A stretch of 64,000 bases of DNA from the NCBI RefSeq assembly GCF_003004785.1, contig NZ_PVZS01000001.1:1-64000 (forward strand). Direction: 5' to 3'. Shown here piece after piece: positions 34,271 to 43,791 of this stretch. A model generated the notes under the pieces. That model did not search any database. It saw nothing but the letters and a program-made list of their open reading frames with translations, and was not told the DNA's origin. Within the stretch, counting starts at the first letter, position 1. Every line of letters starts with the position of its first letter. The position numbers and the translations under genes are program-made. Source of the stretch: Alsobacter soli (GTDB lineage Bacteria; Pseudomonadota; Alphaproteobacteria; Rhizobiales; Beijerinckiaceae).

Positions 34271-34816
34271 TTACTGGGCGGCGTAGCCGAGGGCCTTGCT
34301 GGGTTCCGCGGCGCCGGAGGCGCTGTCGGTCTCGGCCGACCCTGGCGCGGTGGCGCCCGACAGGAAGGCTGCGACCTGGTTCATGCTCTGCGATGTCGCC
34401 TTTGCGATCTGCGTCTCGCCGATCCTGGACCAGGGATCCTCTCCCTGGCCCTTCGCCACCGTGGTCGTCGTGACGCGCTGCGCGCGCTTGTTGGACGAGT
34501 CGAAAACGTCCCAGACGACGGCGAGCGCCGTGTCGCCGGTCTCCGTCGGATAGGCGGTGAGATAGCCCTTGAGGCGATAGCGGGGCTGGGCCCCGTTATC
34601 CACCAGCTCGATCTTGCGCGCAGTAGCCTGGGTGGTGACCTCGGCGGACATCCTGGTCTTCACGGCGTCGGGCGCGCCCTCGATGGTGTCGAGCGCGACC
34701 GGCACGCCGGGCGCCTCGAACTTGGCCGAGGGAGCTTCCAGCCCTTGGCAGGCGGCCAGTCCCAACCCCAAGGCGACCAGCGTCGCCCACCCGTATGCAG
34801 CCTGACTGCGCGCCAT
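34271..34816 (-). CDS. Putative lipoprotein of unknown function
   Basis: 181 residues with a lipoprotein signal: a hydrophobic stretch ending GLGLAAC places the lipidated Cys at about residue 23. The mature part has no family that I recognise. Its pattern of short strands (PRYRLKGYLTAYPTETGDTALAVVWDVFDSS) suggests a small beta domain, and the C-terminus is low-complexity Ala/Ser/Gly. Such proteins are often anchored to the outer membrane. It stands alone between prs and the M24-fold gene. Confidence 0.8.
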   Translation of the reverse strand: MARSQAAYGWATLVALGLGLAACQGLEAPSAKFEAPGVPVALDTIEGAPDAVKTRMSAEVTTQATARKIELVDNGAQPRYRLKGYLTAYPTETGDTALAVVWDVFDSSNKRAQRVTTTTVAKGQGEDPWSRIGETQIAKATSQSMNQVAAFLSGATAPGSAETDSASGAAEPSKALGYAAQ

Positions 34817-34865
34817 GACCCCTCCCGGCCCGCTTCGAAGCAGGCTCGTTAGGAATCGTTTAACC

Positions 34866-36014
34866 CTATCGCAGCTGCAGGTCCAGATCGGCGCAGTTCA
34901 AGCCTTCAGCCCCTTGCTGCCCCACCAGGTAGGTGCGTCCGAGGCACATGGCCGTTTCGCTCTCCGAGTCCATCAGGATCATGTGCGCGAACAGCACCAT
35001 GCCCGGCTCCAGGACCCAGTCGTTGTTCGCGTAGAACATGGGCCAGTCCATCCAGGAGGGCGTGAACTTCGCCCCCAGCGAATAACCGCAGGCGTTGAGC
35101 CGGTGGGATGCGAGCCCATGCGAATCGAAAACGCCGCAATGGGCCTGGAACACGTCACCCGCGGTGGCGCCGGGCTTCATCGCCGCTTCGCAGGCGAGCA
35201 GCGCCTCCTTGGCGGCGGCGTGGTAGCGCAAATGAAGCGGCCGCGGCTCGCCGACCACCACCGTGCGCATGATGGCGGCATGGTAGTGCCGGTACGCTCC
35301 TGCAAACTCCAGCGTGATCTGGTCGTTGGCGTCCAGTGCGCGTCGCCCCGCCTTGTAGCGGCACAGGAGCGCGTCCCGGCCCGAGCCGATGATGAACTCG
35401 TTGCCCGGATAATCTCCTCCCCCAGCGAAGATGGCGCTGTGCTGGGCGGCGAGGATCTCGCCCTCGTCCGCTCCCGCGCGAACCGCCGCCAGGGCGGCGC
35501 GGTCCGCCGCGTCGGAGAGTTCGGCGGCCCTGCGCACATAGGCGATCTCGGCCGGGGATTTCATCGAGCGCAGCCGGACCATGATGTCGGAGGCGTCCAC
35601 AAGCTCCGCCACGCCCGCGAAGGCGGCTTCCAGCTTTTTGCCATTGGCGTGCGTGAGGCCATAGCTGTCGAACTCGACCCCAAGGCGCTTGCCGGCGCCC
35701 AGGTCGCGCAGCATCGCCACGGTCTCGCCCACCGGGTTGGCTGCCCGGCCGTCGCGCCAGATCCGGATGTCCTGGAGGGTCGACGTATGCTGCGCCTGGC
35801 GGAGGTCGGCCGAGCGCGTCAGCAGCGCCATGCGGCCATCCGCGCCGACGTAGAGGCACTGGTAGAAGCAGAAGCCGAACGTATCGTAGCCGGTGAGCCA
35901 GTACATGCTCTCCTGCGCAAACAGGAGCGCGCCATCGAGCTTGCGCTCGGCCAGGGCGGCGAGGAACCGGCGCTTGCGCGCCCCGAATTCGTCAGCGGTG
36001 AAATGGAGGGCCAT
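34866..36014 (-). CDS. M24 (pita-bread) family hydrolase lacking the usual metal ligands
   Basis: 382 residues with the creatinase/aminopeptidase P layout: an N-terminal domain to about residue 140 and a C-terminal pita-bread domain. By eye, the two ligand Asp positions read Glu and Ala (LEFAGAYRHYHAAIMRT), the His position is Tyr (CGYSLG), and the two Glu positions are not conserved (VLFAHM; CLGRTY). The enzyme is therefore probably not a metallopeptidase and sits closer to creatinase, DddP or ectoine hydrolase (DoeA) relatives. The ATG at 36014 begins MALHFTADEFGARKRR; further upstream is non-homologous. It stands alone. Confidence 0.85.
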   Translation of the reverse strand: MALHFTADEFGARKRRFLAALAERKLDGALLFAQESMYWLTGYDTFGFCFYQCLYVGADGRMALLTRSADLRQAQHTSTLQDIRIWRDGRAANPVGETVAMLRDLGAGKRLGVEFDSYGLTHANGKKLEAAFAGVAELVDASDIMVRLRSMKSPAEIAYVRRAAELSDAADRAALAAVRAGADEGEILAAQHSAIFAGGGDYPGNEFIIGSGRDALLCRYKAGRRALDANDQITLEFAGAYRHYHAAIMRTVVVGEPRPLHLRYHAAAKEALLACEAAMKPGATAGDVFQAHCGVFDSHGLASHRLNACGYSLGAKFTPSWMDWPMFYANNDWVLEPGMVLFAHMILMDSESETAMCLGRTYLVGQQGAEGLNCADLDLQLR

Positions 36015-36087
36015 GGGCGTCCTGCTCGGCACGGGAAGGCGCGCATGCTGCCCCTGCCCGGCCAACTCGTAAAGCGGCCCCAGCGCA

Positions 36088-36112
36088 GCCCTCTCCCGCG
36101 CAGCGGGGGAGA
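36088..36112. repeat. Family C hairpin
   Basis: GCCCTCTCCCGC and GCGGGGGAGA pair imperfectly. It lies between the petC terminator and the M24-fold gene. Confidence 0.4.
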
Positions 36113-36136
36113 ATTGGCTCCGGCGCCCTGAACGAA

Positions 36137-36162
36137 AAAGGGCTCCGCGAACGGAGCCCTTT
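36137..36162 (-). terminator. Intrinsic terminator of petABC
   Basis: A perfect 11-bp stem AAAGGGCTCCG/CGGAGCCCTTT with a 4-base loop. On the minus strand it is followed by TTCGTT after the T-rich stem end (TTTTTCGTT). It lies 22 bases past the petC stop. Confidence 0.85.
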
Positions 36163-36184
36163 CGATTTTCGGGAAGACGGCGCG

Positions 36185-37060
36185 TCAGTGCGTGACGGCG
36201 TGGCCCTCGACCCTCGACCAGATCTTCTTCTTGGTGAAGTAGAGCAGGCCGGCGAAGAGCAGCAGGAACACGAGGATCCGGAAACCCAGTTCCTTGCGCG
36301 CCTCGAGGTGCGGCTCGGCGGCCCACATCAGGAAGGCGGCGACGTCCTTGCCATACTGGGCGATCGTCTCGGGGGCCTGGGCCTTGCCGTCGGCGCCCTT
36401 CGGATACTCGACCTGGCCGTCGCTGATCGGCGGCGGCATGGAGATGATGTGGCCCGGGAAGTACTCGTTGTAGTACTTGCCGGCCGGCACCTCGACGCCG
36501 TGCTCAGGCTCCTTGTAGCCCGTGAGAAGGGCCGAGATATAATCGACGCCCTGCTCCTGGAACTGCGTGAACATGTCGAACACGAACCATGGGAAGCCGC
36601 GCTCGTAGGTGCGCGCCTTGGCGATCACCGAGAAGTCCGGCGGGATCGCGCCGCCGTTGGCGGCGGCCGCGGCCTGCGGGTTCGGGAAGGGCGGCGGGAA
36701 CGCGTCGGCCGGCCGGCCGGGGCGCTGGAACATGTCGCCGGAGTCGTTCGGGCCGTCGGTGACCTTGTACTCGGCCGCGAGCGCCTTGACCTGGGCCTCC
36801 GAGAACATCGGGCCGCCCTCCTCCGCCAGGTTGCGGAACTTGAGCAGGCGGATCGAATGGCAGTTGGAGCAGACCTCGCGGTAGACCTTGAAGCCGCGCT
36901 GCAACTGGGTCGGGTCGTACTTCCCGAACGGACCCGAGAAGGACCAGTTGTTGTGCGGCGGGACCACCGTGCCTTCGGCCGCCTGGGCGGCGCCCGAGAC
37001 GCTGACCCCGAGGAGGGCCAGCGCGCCGGCCGCGAAGCGGAGCATCGTGTTCGTCTTCAT
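36185..37060 (-). CDS. petC: Cytochrome c1 of the bc1 complex
   Basis: 291-residue membrane-anchored c-type cytochrome, the electron exit of ubiquinol-cytochrome c reductase. It has a signal peptide (TMLRFAAGALALLGVSVSGAAQA), the heme c motif CSNCHS, DYISALLTGY and the EYFPGHIISMPPPISDG region with the axial Met, and a C-terminal anchor helix ILVFLLLFAGLLYF. Two ATGs, 37066 and 37060, are possible; GAGG spacing favours 37060. Third gene of petABC. It is separate from cytochrome b, unlike the fused fbcH of some Bradyrhizobium relatives. Confidence 0.96.
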   Translation of the reverse strand: MKTNTMLRFAAGALALLGVSVSGAAQAAEGTVVPPHNNWSFSGPFGKYDPTQLQRGFKVYREVCSNCHSIRLLKFRNLAEEGGPMFSEAQVKALAAEYKVTDGPNDSGDMFQRPGRPADAFPPPFPNPQAAAAANGGAIPPDFSVIAKARTYERGFPWFVFDMFTQFQEQGVDYISALLTGYKEPEHGVEVPAGKYYNEYFPGHIISMPPPISDGQVEYPKGADGKAQAPETIAQYGKDVAAFLMWAAEPHLEARKELGFRILVFLLLFAGLLYFTKKKIWSRVEGHAVTH

Positions 37061-37082
37061 CGTCATGATCCTCGAAGTCCGC

Positions 37083-38360
37083 TTAGCCCTTGGTGTTCGG
37101 GGACTGGGCCGCGCCGGCCGCCACGGCGGCGGCGGAGCCACCCTTCCCGAGCACAGCCTCGGCGATCGAGCCAGGCAGACGCCGGGGCGTCTCGAACAGG
37201 CCGAGCAGCGGGAGCACGATGAGGAAGTGCGCGAAGTAGTAGGCGGTCAGGATCCGCGACGCGAGCACGTAGCCACCCTCCGGCGGCTTGGCGCCGAGCC
37301 AGCCGAGGCCGACGGCCGCGATCACGAACAGCCAGAAGAACTGGCGGTACAGCGGGCGGTAGGTGGCCGACTTCACGCGCGAGGTGTCCAGCCAGGGCAG
37401 GAACGCCAGCACCGCGATGGAGCCGAACATCGCCAGCACGCCGAGCAGCTTGTCCGGGATGGCGCGCAGGATGGCGTAGAAGGGCAGGAAGTACCACTCG
37501 GGCACGATGTGCGCCGGGGTCACCGCCGGGTTCGCCTCGATGTAGTTGTCCGCGTGGCCGAGGAAGTTCGGGATGTAGCTGACGAACCAGATGTACATCA
37601 TCACGAAGACGACGAGCGCGAGCGCGTCCTTCACGGTGAAGTAGGGGTGGAAGGGAAGCGTGTCCTTCTCGGTCTTCTTCTCGATGCCGGCCGGGTTGTT
37701 GGAGCCCGGGACATGCAGCGCCCAGATATGCAGGACGACGACGCCCGCGATCATGAAGGGCAGCAGGTAGTGCAGCGAGAAGAAGCGATTCAGTGTCGGG
37801 TTGTCGACCGAGTAGCCGCCCCACAGGTAAGTCACGATCGTCTCGCCCACGACCGGGAAGGCCGAGAACAGGTTGGTGATGACGGTCGCGCCCCAGAAGG
37901 ACATCTGGCCCCACGGCAGCACGTAGCCCATGAACGCCGTGGCCATCATCAGCAGGAAGATGATGACGCCGAGGATCCAGAGGATCTCGCGGGGCGCCTT
38001 GTAGGACCCGTAGTACATGCCGCGGAAGATGTGCACGTAGACGGCGATGAAGAACATCGACGCGCCGTTGGCGTGCAGGTAGCGGATCAGCCACCCGTAG
38101 TTCACGTCGCGCATGATGTGCTCGACGCTGTCGAAGGCGAGCTTCGCATTCGGCGTGTAGTGCATCGCCAGCACCACGCCGGTGACGATCTGCGCCACCA
38201 GCATGAAGGAGAGGATGCCGCCGAAGGTCCACCAGTAGTTCAGGTTCCGCGGGTTCGGGAACACGATGAACGAGGAGTGGAGAAGGCCCATGATGGGAAG
38301 GCGGCTTTCAAACCACTTCCCAACCGCGCTCTTCGGAACATAGGTGGAGGGTGCGCTCAT
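37083..38360 (-). CDS. petB: Cytochrome b of the bc1 complex
   Basis: 425-residue inner membrane subunit with two b hemes and the Qo and Qi quinone sites. [38 protein letters not shown] and [27 protein letters not shown] carry the paired heme histidines. The Qo loop has [16 protein letters not shown], the PEWY motif. About eight helices are visible. It begins 30 bases after the Rieske gene. Confidence 0.97.
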   Translation of the reverse strand: MSAPSTYVPKSAVGKWFESRLPIMGLLHSSFIVFPNPRNLNYWWTFGGILSFMLVAQIVTGVVLAMHYTPNAKLAFDSVEHIMRDVNYGWLIRYLHANGASMFFIAVYVHIFRGMYYGSYKAPREILWILGVIIFLLMMATAFMGYVLPWGQMSFWGATVITNLFSAFPVVGETIVTYLWGGYSVDNPTLNRFFSLHYLLPFMIAGVVVLHIWALHVPGSNNPAGIEKKTEKDTLPFHPYFTVKDALALVVFVMMYIWFVSYIPNFLGHADNYIEANPAVTPAHIVPEWYFLPFYAILRAIPDKLLGVLAMFGSIAVLAFLPWLDTSRVKSATYRPLYRQFFWLFVIAAVGLGWLGAKPPEGGYVLASRILTAYYFAHFLIVLPLLGLFETPRRLPGSIAEAVLGKGGSAAAVAAGAAQSPNTKG

Positions 38361-38390
38361 GGCATGATCCTGAAACGGCGCGATCCGGCC

Positions 38391-38927
38391 TTAGCCGATC
38401 TGAATCTTGGTGTCGGAGACGAACTGGTACGGAGGCACCGGAAGGTTCGTCGGGGCCGGCCCCTGGCGGATGCGGCCGGAGGTGTCGAACACCGAGCCGT
38501 GGCAGGGGCACTGCCAGCCGTGGAACGCGCCTTCGTGGCCGAGCGGCACGCAGCCCAGGTGGGTGCAGTTGCCGTACACGATCAGCCACTGCGCCTTGCC
38601 GGGCTTCACGCGGGCCGAGTCGGCCTGCGGATCGCGGAGCGAGGCCACGTCCACGTTCTCGGCCTCCTTGATCTCCTCCGCCGTGCGGTGGCGGACGAAG
38701 ATCAGCTTGCCGCGCCAGAACAGCTTGACGATCTGCCCCTCGGCGACCGGGGTCAGGTCGAACTCGACGGGCGCGCCGGCCGCGATCGTCGCGGCGTCAG
38801 GACCCATCTGGGAGATGAACGGCCACAGCGTGGCTGCGACGCCGACCGCGCCTGCAGCGCCGGTGGCGATGAAGAGAAAGTCCCGCCGGGTCGGTTCCGA
38901 CGCGGTCGCTGTGGAAGTCGAAGCCAC
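38391..38927 (-). CDS. petA: Rieske iron-sulfur subunit of the bc1 complex
   Basis: 178-residue 2Fe-2S protein that takes the first electron from quinol at the Qo site. The N-terminus has a Tat-type motif, TRRDFLFIATG, and a single helix that stays as an anchor. The cluster-binding boxes are CTHLGC and CPCHGS. The start is GTG at 38927, preceded by GAGGGG; no better in-frame ATG exists. First gene of petABC, divergent from trmL. Confidence 0.97.
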   Translation of the reverse strand: MASTSTATASEPTRRDFLFIATGAAGAVGVAATLWPFISQMGPDAATIAAGAPVEFDLTPVAEGQIVKLFWRGKLIFVRHRTAEEIKEAENVDVASLRDPQADSARVKPGKAQWLIVYGNCTHLGCVPLGHEGAFHGWQCPCHGSVFDTSGRIRQGPAPTNLPVPPYQFVSDTKIQIG

Positions 38928-39170
38928 GTGTGCATCCCCTCAATCTGGACCCAATTCGAAGCGAAAAGGGCTGGATTGATTGATCGTTGAAGCTGGTCCC
39001 GGGCGGTATGCGCGCAAAGGCAGGGGCTCGCAATGCGACCGGGAGTCGCCGCGCGGCGCGCTGTTTCGCACGGAGCTTAAGCCTTGTCTATAGTGCGGAA
39101 TGCTGATTGGGATGCGCTGCGGGCCGTTTTCCCGCCCCTGTTTCCCTGACGCATCCGAGTCTTTCTTCGC

Positions 39171-39656
39171 GTGCCTCTCCGCCTCGCCCTCTACCAGCCC
39201 GACATTCCCCAGAACACGGGCACGATCCTGCGGCTCTGCGCCTGCATGGGCGTGCCGGCCGACATCATCGAGCCTGCCGGCTTCCCCGTGTCGGACCGCG
39301 CCTTCCGGCGCGCCGGCATGGACTATCTCGACCAGGTCGCCATCGAACGGCACGTCTCCTGGACGCAGTTCGACGCTTGGCGGCGCGGACGCGGCTGCCG
39401 CCTCGTGCTGGCGACCACCAAGGGGGCGACGCCCTATACGGATTTCGCCTTTGCGCCGGGCGACGCGATCCTGCTCGGTCGCGAGTCGGCCGGCGTCCCC
39501 GACGCGGTTCACGAGGCCGCCGACGCCCGGGTCGTCATCCCCATGCGGCCGGACCTGCGGTCGTTGAACATCGCCGTTTCGGCCGCCATGATCCTCGGCG
39601 AAGCGTTGCGCCAGACGGGCGGCTTTCCGCCCAAGGCGCCAGAAGGACCGAACTGA
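39171..39656 (+). CDS. trmL: tRNA (cytidine(34)-2'-O)-methyltransferase TrmL
   Basis: 161-residue SPOUT methyltransferase that modifies the wobble base of tRNA-Leu. It begins [25 protein letters not shown], a TrmL signature, and has the knotted SAM site [16 protein letters not shown] and [28 protein letters not shown]. The start is a GTG at 39171. Its TGA shares a base with the ATG of hemF (TGATG), so the two are translationally coupled. A possible -10 (TATAGT) lies at 39089. Confidence 0.95.
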   Translation: MPLRLALYQPDIPQNTGTILRLCACMGVPADIIEPAGFPVSDRAFRRAGMDYLDQVAIERHVSWTQFDAWRRGRGCRLVLATTKGATPYTDFAFAPGDAILLGRESAGVPDAVHEAADARVVIPMRPDLRSLNIAVSAAMILGEALRQTGGFPPKAPEGPN

Positions 39657-40552
39657 TGCTGCCCTCCCCCGACGAACTGGACCGCCGCAAGGCAGAGGCC
39701 AGCGCCTGGTTCCGCGGCCTGCGGGATCGCATCTGCGCCGCCTTCGAGGCCCTGGAGGACGAGGCGGCGGGCCCCTTCTTCCCCGGCGCCGACAAGCCCG
39801 GGCGCTTCGAGCGCAAGCCCTGGAGCCGCACCGATCACACGGGCGCGCCGGGTGGCGGCGGCGAGATGAGCATGCTGCGCGGCCGCGTCTTCGAGAAAGC
39901 CGGCGTGCACATCTCCACCGTCTTCGGCGAGTTCGCCCCCGAGTTCCGCTCCCAGATCCCGGGCGCCTCGGATGACCCGCGCTTCTGGGCTTCCGGGATC
40001 TCGCTCATCGCCCACCCGTGGAACCCCAACGTCCCCACGGTGCACATGAACACCCGCTTCGTGGTGACCACGAAGGCCTGGTTCGGCGGCGGCGCTGACC
40101 TCACCCCCGTGCTCGACCGCCGGCGCACGCAGGAAGACCCGGACGCCGTCGCCTTCCACGCGGCCATGCGCGGGGCCTGCGAGCCGCACCCTGTCGCCGA
40201 CTACGCCCGCTACAAGACCTGGTGCGACGAATACTTCTTGCTGAAGCACCGCAATGAGCCGCGCGGCATTGGGGGCATCTTCTACGACTACCTCGACAGC
40301 GGCGACTGGGAGGCCGATTTCGCCTTCACGCGCGATGTAGGCGAGGCCTTCCGGGCCGTGTACCCGGCGGTCGCGCGCAGCAACCTAGCGAAGCCTTGGA
40401 CGGAGGCCGACCGCGAGGAGCAGCAGGTCCGCCGCGGACGCTATGTGGAGTTCAACCTGCTCTACGACCGCGGCACCATCTTCGGCCTCCGCACCGGAGG
40501 CAATGTCGAGAGCATCCTCTCCAGCATGCCACCGACGGTGCGCTGGCCGTAG
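39656..40552 (+). CDS. hemF: Oxygen-dependent coproporphyrinogen III oxidase HemF
   Basis: 298-residue aerobic enzyme that decarboxylates coproporphyrinogen III to protoporphyrinogen IX in heme synthesis. Diagnostic blocks are [59 protein letters not shown], and the C-terminal [33 protein letters not shown]. Its start overlaps the trmL stop. Heme supply fits with the bc1 and cbb3 complexes also in this window. Confidence 0.98.
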   Translation: MLPSPDELDRRKAEASAWFRGLRDRICAAFEALEDEAAGPFFPGADKPGRFERKPWSRTDHTGAPGGGGEMSMLRGRVFEKAGVHISTVFGEFAPEFRSQIPGASDDPRFWASGISLIAHPWNPNVPTVHMNTRFVVTTKAWFGGGADLTPVLDRRRTQEDPDAVAFHAAMRGACEPHPVADYARYKTWCDEYFLLKHRNEPRGIGGIFYDYLDSGDWEADFAFTRDVGEAFRAVYPAVARSNLAKPWTEADREEQQVRRGRYVEFNLLYDRGTIFGLRTGGNVESILSSMPPTVRWP

Positions 40553-40619
40553 CGCTCCAGCACTGGACGGGAAGCGCAAGCCTCGCCATCATGGGTTGGG
40601 TCAGATCGGGGCGGGCCTT

Positions 40620-40898
40620 ATGCAAATCCTCCTCGTTATTCTCGGCGGAGTGGCGCTGCTGGGGCTGTGCCTCGTGGCGGGAGGCCTCTTCGGCCCGGGC
40701 GGCAGCTTCGGCATGCGGCGAGCTTCCCTTATCTTCGTGCCGCTGTGGCTCATCGCGGCTCTGCTCTACTGGTGGATCAGCGCCACGTGGGGCGGGCGCA
40801 CGGCGGCGGACGAGTTTCCGTTTGTGCTGATCATTTTCGCCGCTCCGGCCCTGGCCGCCTTGGGCGTGTGGTGGAGAATGGGCCGCAAACCCGCATAG
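40620..40898 (+). CDS. Small membrane protein of unknown function
   Basis: 92 residues with three hydrophobic segments (starting MQILLVILGGVALLGLCLVAGGLF, then FVPLWLIAALLYWW and FPFVLIIFAAPALAALGVWW) and a basic end. No family recognised with confidence. The ATG at 40620 follows GGGGCGGG. It sits between hemF and the DUF1285 gene, possibly in the same transcript. Confidence 0.8.
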   Translation: MQILLVILGGVALLGLCLVAGGLFGPGGSFGMRRASLIFVPLWLIAALLYWWISATWGGRTAADEFPFVLIIFAAPALAALGVWWRMGRKPA

Positions 40899-40953
40899 GG
40901 TTCCCGTCCCGACCGTGGATGCAATGGCGGGCGGCCTGCCCTATCTTCAACTC

Positions 40954-41547
40954 ATGACCGCCTCTGCTTCGACTCCCCCGGCTCTGGACGCCCTTACGGC
41001 CGGCGCCCGCGAGGCGGGCAAGAAAGGCCCGCCGCCCGTCCACCTCTGGAACCCGCCCTATTGCGGCGAGATCGACATGCGCATCGCCGCGGACGGGACG
41101 TGGTTCTACATGGGCACGCCCATCGGCCGGCCGGCGCTCGTGAAGCTGTTCGCCTCCGTGCTGCGCCGGGATCCCGAGCGCTTCGTCCTGGTGACCCCTG
41201 TCGAGATGGTGGGCATTGCGGTCGAGGACGCGCCCTTCATGGCCGTGGAGATGCAGGTCGAGGGCGAAGGCGAAGCTCGCCGGATGGCCTTCCGCACCAA
41301 TGTGGACGACTGGGTGACCGTGGACGCCGCCCACCCGCTGCGTTTCGCGCGCGAACCTGCCGGCGGCCTGCGCCCTTATGTGCTGGTCCGCGGCGGCCTG
41401 GAGGCCCGCGTCACTCGCGCGCTGTTCTATGACCTCGTCGCGCTCGGAGAAGAGCGGGACGTGAACGGCGCAGCGAAGTTCGGAGTGGCCGCAGGCGGCT
41501 GCTTTTTCCCCATGGCGGACGCCGCCGAGATCGAGGGCCTGGTTTGA
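40954..41547 (+). CDS. DUF1285 domain-containing protein
   Basis: 197-residue cytoplasmic protein of unknown function. The DUF1285 core is LWNPPYCGEIDMRIAADGTWFYMGTPIGRPALVKLFASVLRRD and LVTPVEMVGIAVEDAPFMAVEM. Start choice is open: GTG at 40915, ATG at 40924 and ATG at 40954 are all in frame; the last is chosen as it begins just before the conserved part. Its TGA overlaps the TTG of the NUDIX gene, starting a run of three overlapping genes. Confidence 0.88.
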   Translation: MTASASTPPALDALTAGAREAGKKGPPPVHLWNPPYCGEIDMRIAADGTWFYMGTPIGRPALVKLFASVLRRDPERFVLVTPVEMVGIAVEDAPFMAVEMQVEGEGEARRMAFRTNVDDWVTVDAAHPLRFAREPAGGLRPYVLVRGGLEARVTRALFYDLVALGEERDVNGAAKFGVAAGGCFFPMADAAEIEGLV

Positions 41548-42212
41548 ACGCCCCAACACCCGTCATCGCCACGCCCTACTCGCCGGAATCGCTCGAAACG
41601 CGCGCCCGCGCCAGGCTCAGCATGGAGCCCCCGGCCCACGCCTTCGACCCTGGCCGCATCCCCGACCGCGGCGACCACCAGCTCGCGCCCATGCTGGCGC
41701 CGTCCGACGGATCGCTCCATCGTCCTGCCGCCGTGCTGATCCCGGTGGTGGCTCACCCGGAGAACGCCAGCATCCTGCTGACCCGCCGCGCCTCGCACCT
41801 GCGGGACCACTCGGGCCAGATCGCCTTCCCGGGCGGCAAGATAGACGAGGCGGACCCCTCCCCCATGGCGGCCGCGATCCGCGAGGCGGGCGAGGAGATC
41901 GGTCTTGCGCCGGACCTGATCCAGCCGCTCGGCTACCTCGACGCCTATCTCACCTCCACCGGGTTCCGCGTGGTCCCGGTCCTGTCGCTGGTGACGCCGG
42001 ACTACGCTCTGGAGCTGAATCCGAACGAGGTCGACATCGTCTTCGAGACGCCCCTCTCCTTCCTCATGGACCCTGGCAATCACCAGCGTCACACAAGGGA
42101 ATGGAAAGGCTCCCAGCGGCAATACTATGCAATGCCCTATGGCGAGCACTACATCTGGGGCGTGACCGCAGGCATCCTGCGGAACCTTTACGAAAGGCTC
42201 TACGCCGAATGA
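41544..42212 (+). CDS. CoA pyrophosphatase, NUDIX family
   Basis: 222-residue NUDIX hydrolase of the NudL/CoA pyrophosphatase type. The box is GGKIDEADPSPMAAAIREAGEEIGL, and LLTRRASHLRDHSGQIAFPGG just before it is the CoA-specific UPF0035 signature. The expected product is 4'-phosphopantetheine plus 3',5'-ADP. The start is a rare TTG that overlaps the stop of the DUF1285 gene (TTGA). The next gene overlaps its stop. Confidence 0.92.
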   Translation: MNAPTPVIATPYSPESLETRARARLSMEPPAHAFDPGRIPDRGDHQLAPMLAPSDGSLHRPAAVLIPVVAHPENASILLTRRASHLRDHSGQIAFPGGKIDEADPSPMAAAIREAGEEIGLAPDLIQPLGYLDAYLTSTGFRVVPVLSLVTPDYALELNPNEVDIVFETPLSFLMDPGNHQRHTREWKGSQRQYYAMPYGEHYIWGVTAGILRNLYERLYAE

Positions 42213-42466
42213 CGCGCGCCTTCATCGAGGAATTCCTGCTCTTCCTCGTGCCTTTCGCGCTCTACGCCCTGTGGCTCGTGGCCCGGCGCCAGACGCCCCT
42301 GGCCAAGGTCCACTGGGAAGGCAACGTGTCCTGGCTGGTTCTCGTAGGCCTCGCGGTGGCGAGCGGCTGGCTGATCTACACCGGCCTGACCGCCAGGCGC
42401 GGCACGGGCCCCTACGTTCCCGCCCACATGGAGAACGGGCGCTTCGTGCCCGGCCACATCGATTGA
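42209..42466 (+). CDS. DUF6111-type small membrane protein
   Basis: 85 residues with two helices (LLFLVPFALYALWLVARR and WLVLVGLAVASGWLIYTGL) and a conserved tail GPYVPAHMENGRFVPGHID, which I associate with DUF6111. Function unknown. It overlaps the NUDIX gene by 4 bases (ATGA), and its own stop overlaps the TTG start of cca. Position rather than sequence ties it to this cluster. Confidence 0.85.
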   Translation: MTRAFIEEFLLFLVPFALYALWLVARRQTPLAKVHWEGNVSWLVLVGLAVASGWLIYTGLTARRGTGPYVPAHMENGRFVPGHID

Positions 42467-43719
42467 CGAAGACGGCCACCATCGCCGGCGCCGGCGTCCT
42501 GGAACGCCCCGAGCTCCAGCGCCTGCTGGCCGCCCTGAACCGGGATGGCGAGGAGGCCCGCGTGGTGGGGGGCGCCGTGCGTAACGCCTTGCTCGGCCTG
42601 CCCCCGGGCGACATCGACGTCGCGACCACGGCCACCCCCGACGTTGTGACCGCACAGGCGCAGGCGGCTGGCATGAAAGCCGTTCCGACCGGCGTCGACC
42701 ATGGCACCGTCACCGTGGTGGTGGACCACCATCCCTTCGAGGTCACCACGCTTCGCGAGGACATCGAGACTGACGGCCGCCGGGCGGTCGTCGAGTTCGG
42801 CCGCGACTTCGCCCGCGACGCCGCCCGGCGCGACTTCACCATGAACGCCCTTTACGCCGCCCCGGACGGAACCGTCATCGACCTCGTCGGCGGCTTGCCG
42901 GATCTGGCCGCCCGCCGCGTGCGCTTCATCGGCGACGCCGAGACCCGCATCCGCGAAGACTATCTCCGCATCCTGCGGCTGTTTCGCTTCCACTCGGAAT
43001 ATGGCGAAGGACAGCTGGACCAGGCGGCCCTCACGGCCGCGGTGCGCCTGCGCGCCGGCCTTGCCCAGCTCTCGAGCGAGCGCATTCGGGCCGAGCTGCT
43101 GAAGCTCCTGGCCAGCCGCCGGGCGGCCGAGACCGTGCCAGCCATCGCCGAAAACGGCTTCCTGGACCGCCTGCTCGCGACCGCCCCCGATCTGAGCGCC
43201 TTCGCAGCGGTGTCCGCCAGCGGCGCGGATCCCGTCCTCAGGCTCGCCGCCTTGGCGGTGCGCGTCCGCGAGGACGCCGGGGCCCTGCATGAGCGCTTGC
43301 GCTTGTCCAACGCCGAGGCGCTTCGCCTGGAGAAGGCGGCCCGCGTGCTCGAGATGGCGCATGGGCGCCTGAAGTCCATGACCGGCCACAACTGGCGCGT
43401 GGAGGCCTACCGGCACGGCGATCAGGCCGCCCGCGACGGTCTCGCGCTCGCAGGCGCGCGGTGCTTCGGCCTGCGGGCGCAAGAGGCCCTTCGGGAAGCC
43501 CGGTCGGCCCTCGCCCAGCCCGCGCCCAAGCTCCCCTGGAGCGGCCGCGACGCGCTCGCGCGCGGCGTAGCGCCCGGCCCGCAGGTCGGCGCCCTGCTGG
43601 CGCGCGCCGAAGCGCTCTGGATCGCAGGCGATTTTCCGGCCGACCCCGACGCGCTTGCGGCCATCTTCGACGCAGCCGTGGCGCACAGCTCAGCTGCCGC
43701 CGGCACGCCTTTGAACTGA
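42463..43719 (+). CDS. cca: CCA tRNA nucleotidyltransferase
   Basis: 418-residue class II nucleotidyltransferase that adds or repairs the CCA end of tRNAs. The catalytic strand has RVVGGAVRNALLGLPPGDIDVATTATP with the DxD pair; RRDFTMNALYAAPDG and EDYLRILRLFRFHSEY follow as the nucleotide-selecting region. The start is a TTG at 42463 that overlaps the upstream stop (TTGA), giving the full N-terminus. End of the overlapping gene run begun by DUF1285. Confidence 0.94.
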   Translation: MTKTATIAGAGVLERPELQRLLAALNRDGEEARVVGGAVRNALLGLPPGDIDVATTATPDVVTAQAQAAGMKAVPTGVDHGTVTVVVDHHPFEVTTLREDIETDGRRAVVEFGRDFARDAARRDFTMNALYAAPDGTVIDLVGGLPDLAARRVRFIGDAETRIREDYLRILRLFRFHSEYGEGQLDQAALTAAVRLRAGLAQLSSERIRAELLKLLASRRAAETVPAIAENGFLDRLLATAPDLSAFAAVSASGADPVLRLAALAVRVREDAGALHERLRLSNAEALRLEKAARVLEMAHGRLKSMTGHNWRVEAYRHGDQAARDGLALAGARCFGLRAQEALREARSALAQPAPKLPWSGRDALARGVAPGPQVGALLARAEALWIAGDFPADPDALAAIFDAAVAHSSAAAGTPLN

Positions 43720-43791
43720 CTCCCTTTTCGTCTGTTGTCGGGATAGATTGGCTGCGGGAGCGGCGGCGCGCTCTCGTGTGAGGCGTATTTC

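Noticed and set aside
36015-36326. N-terminal extension of the M24-fold gene into the petC region
   Set aside because: It would run over the petC terminator and part of petC on the same strand in another frame; the sequence is unlike the family.
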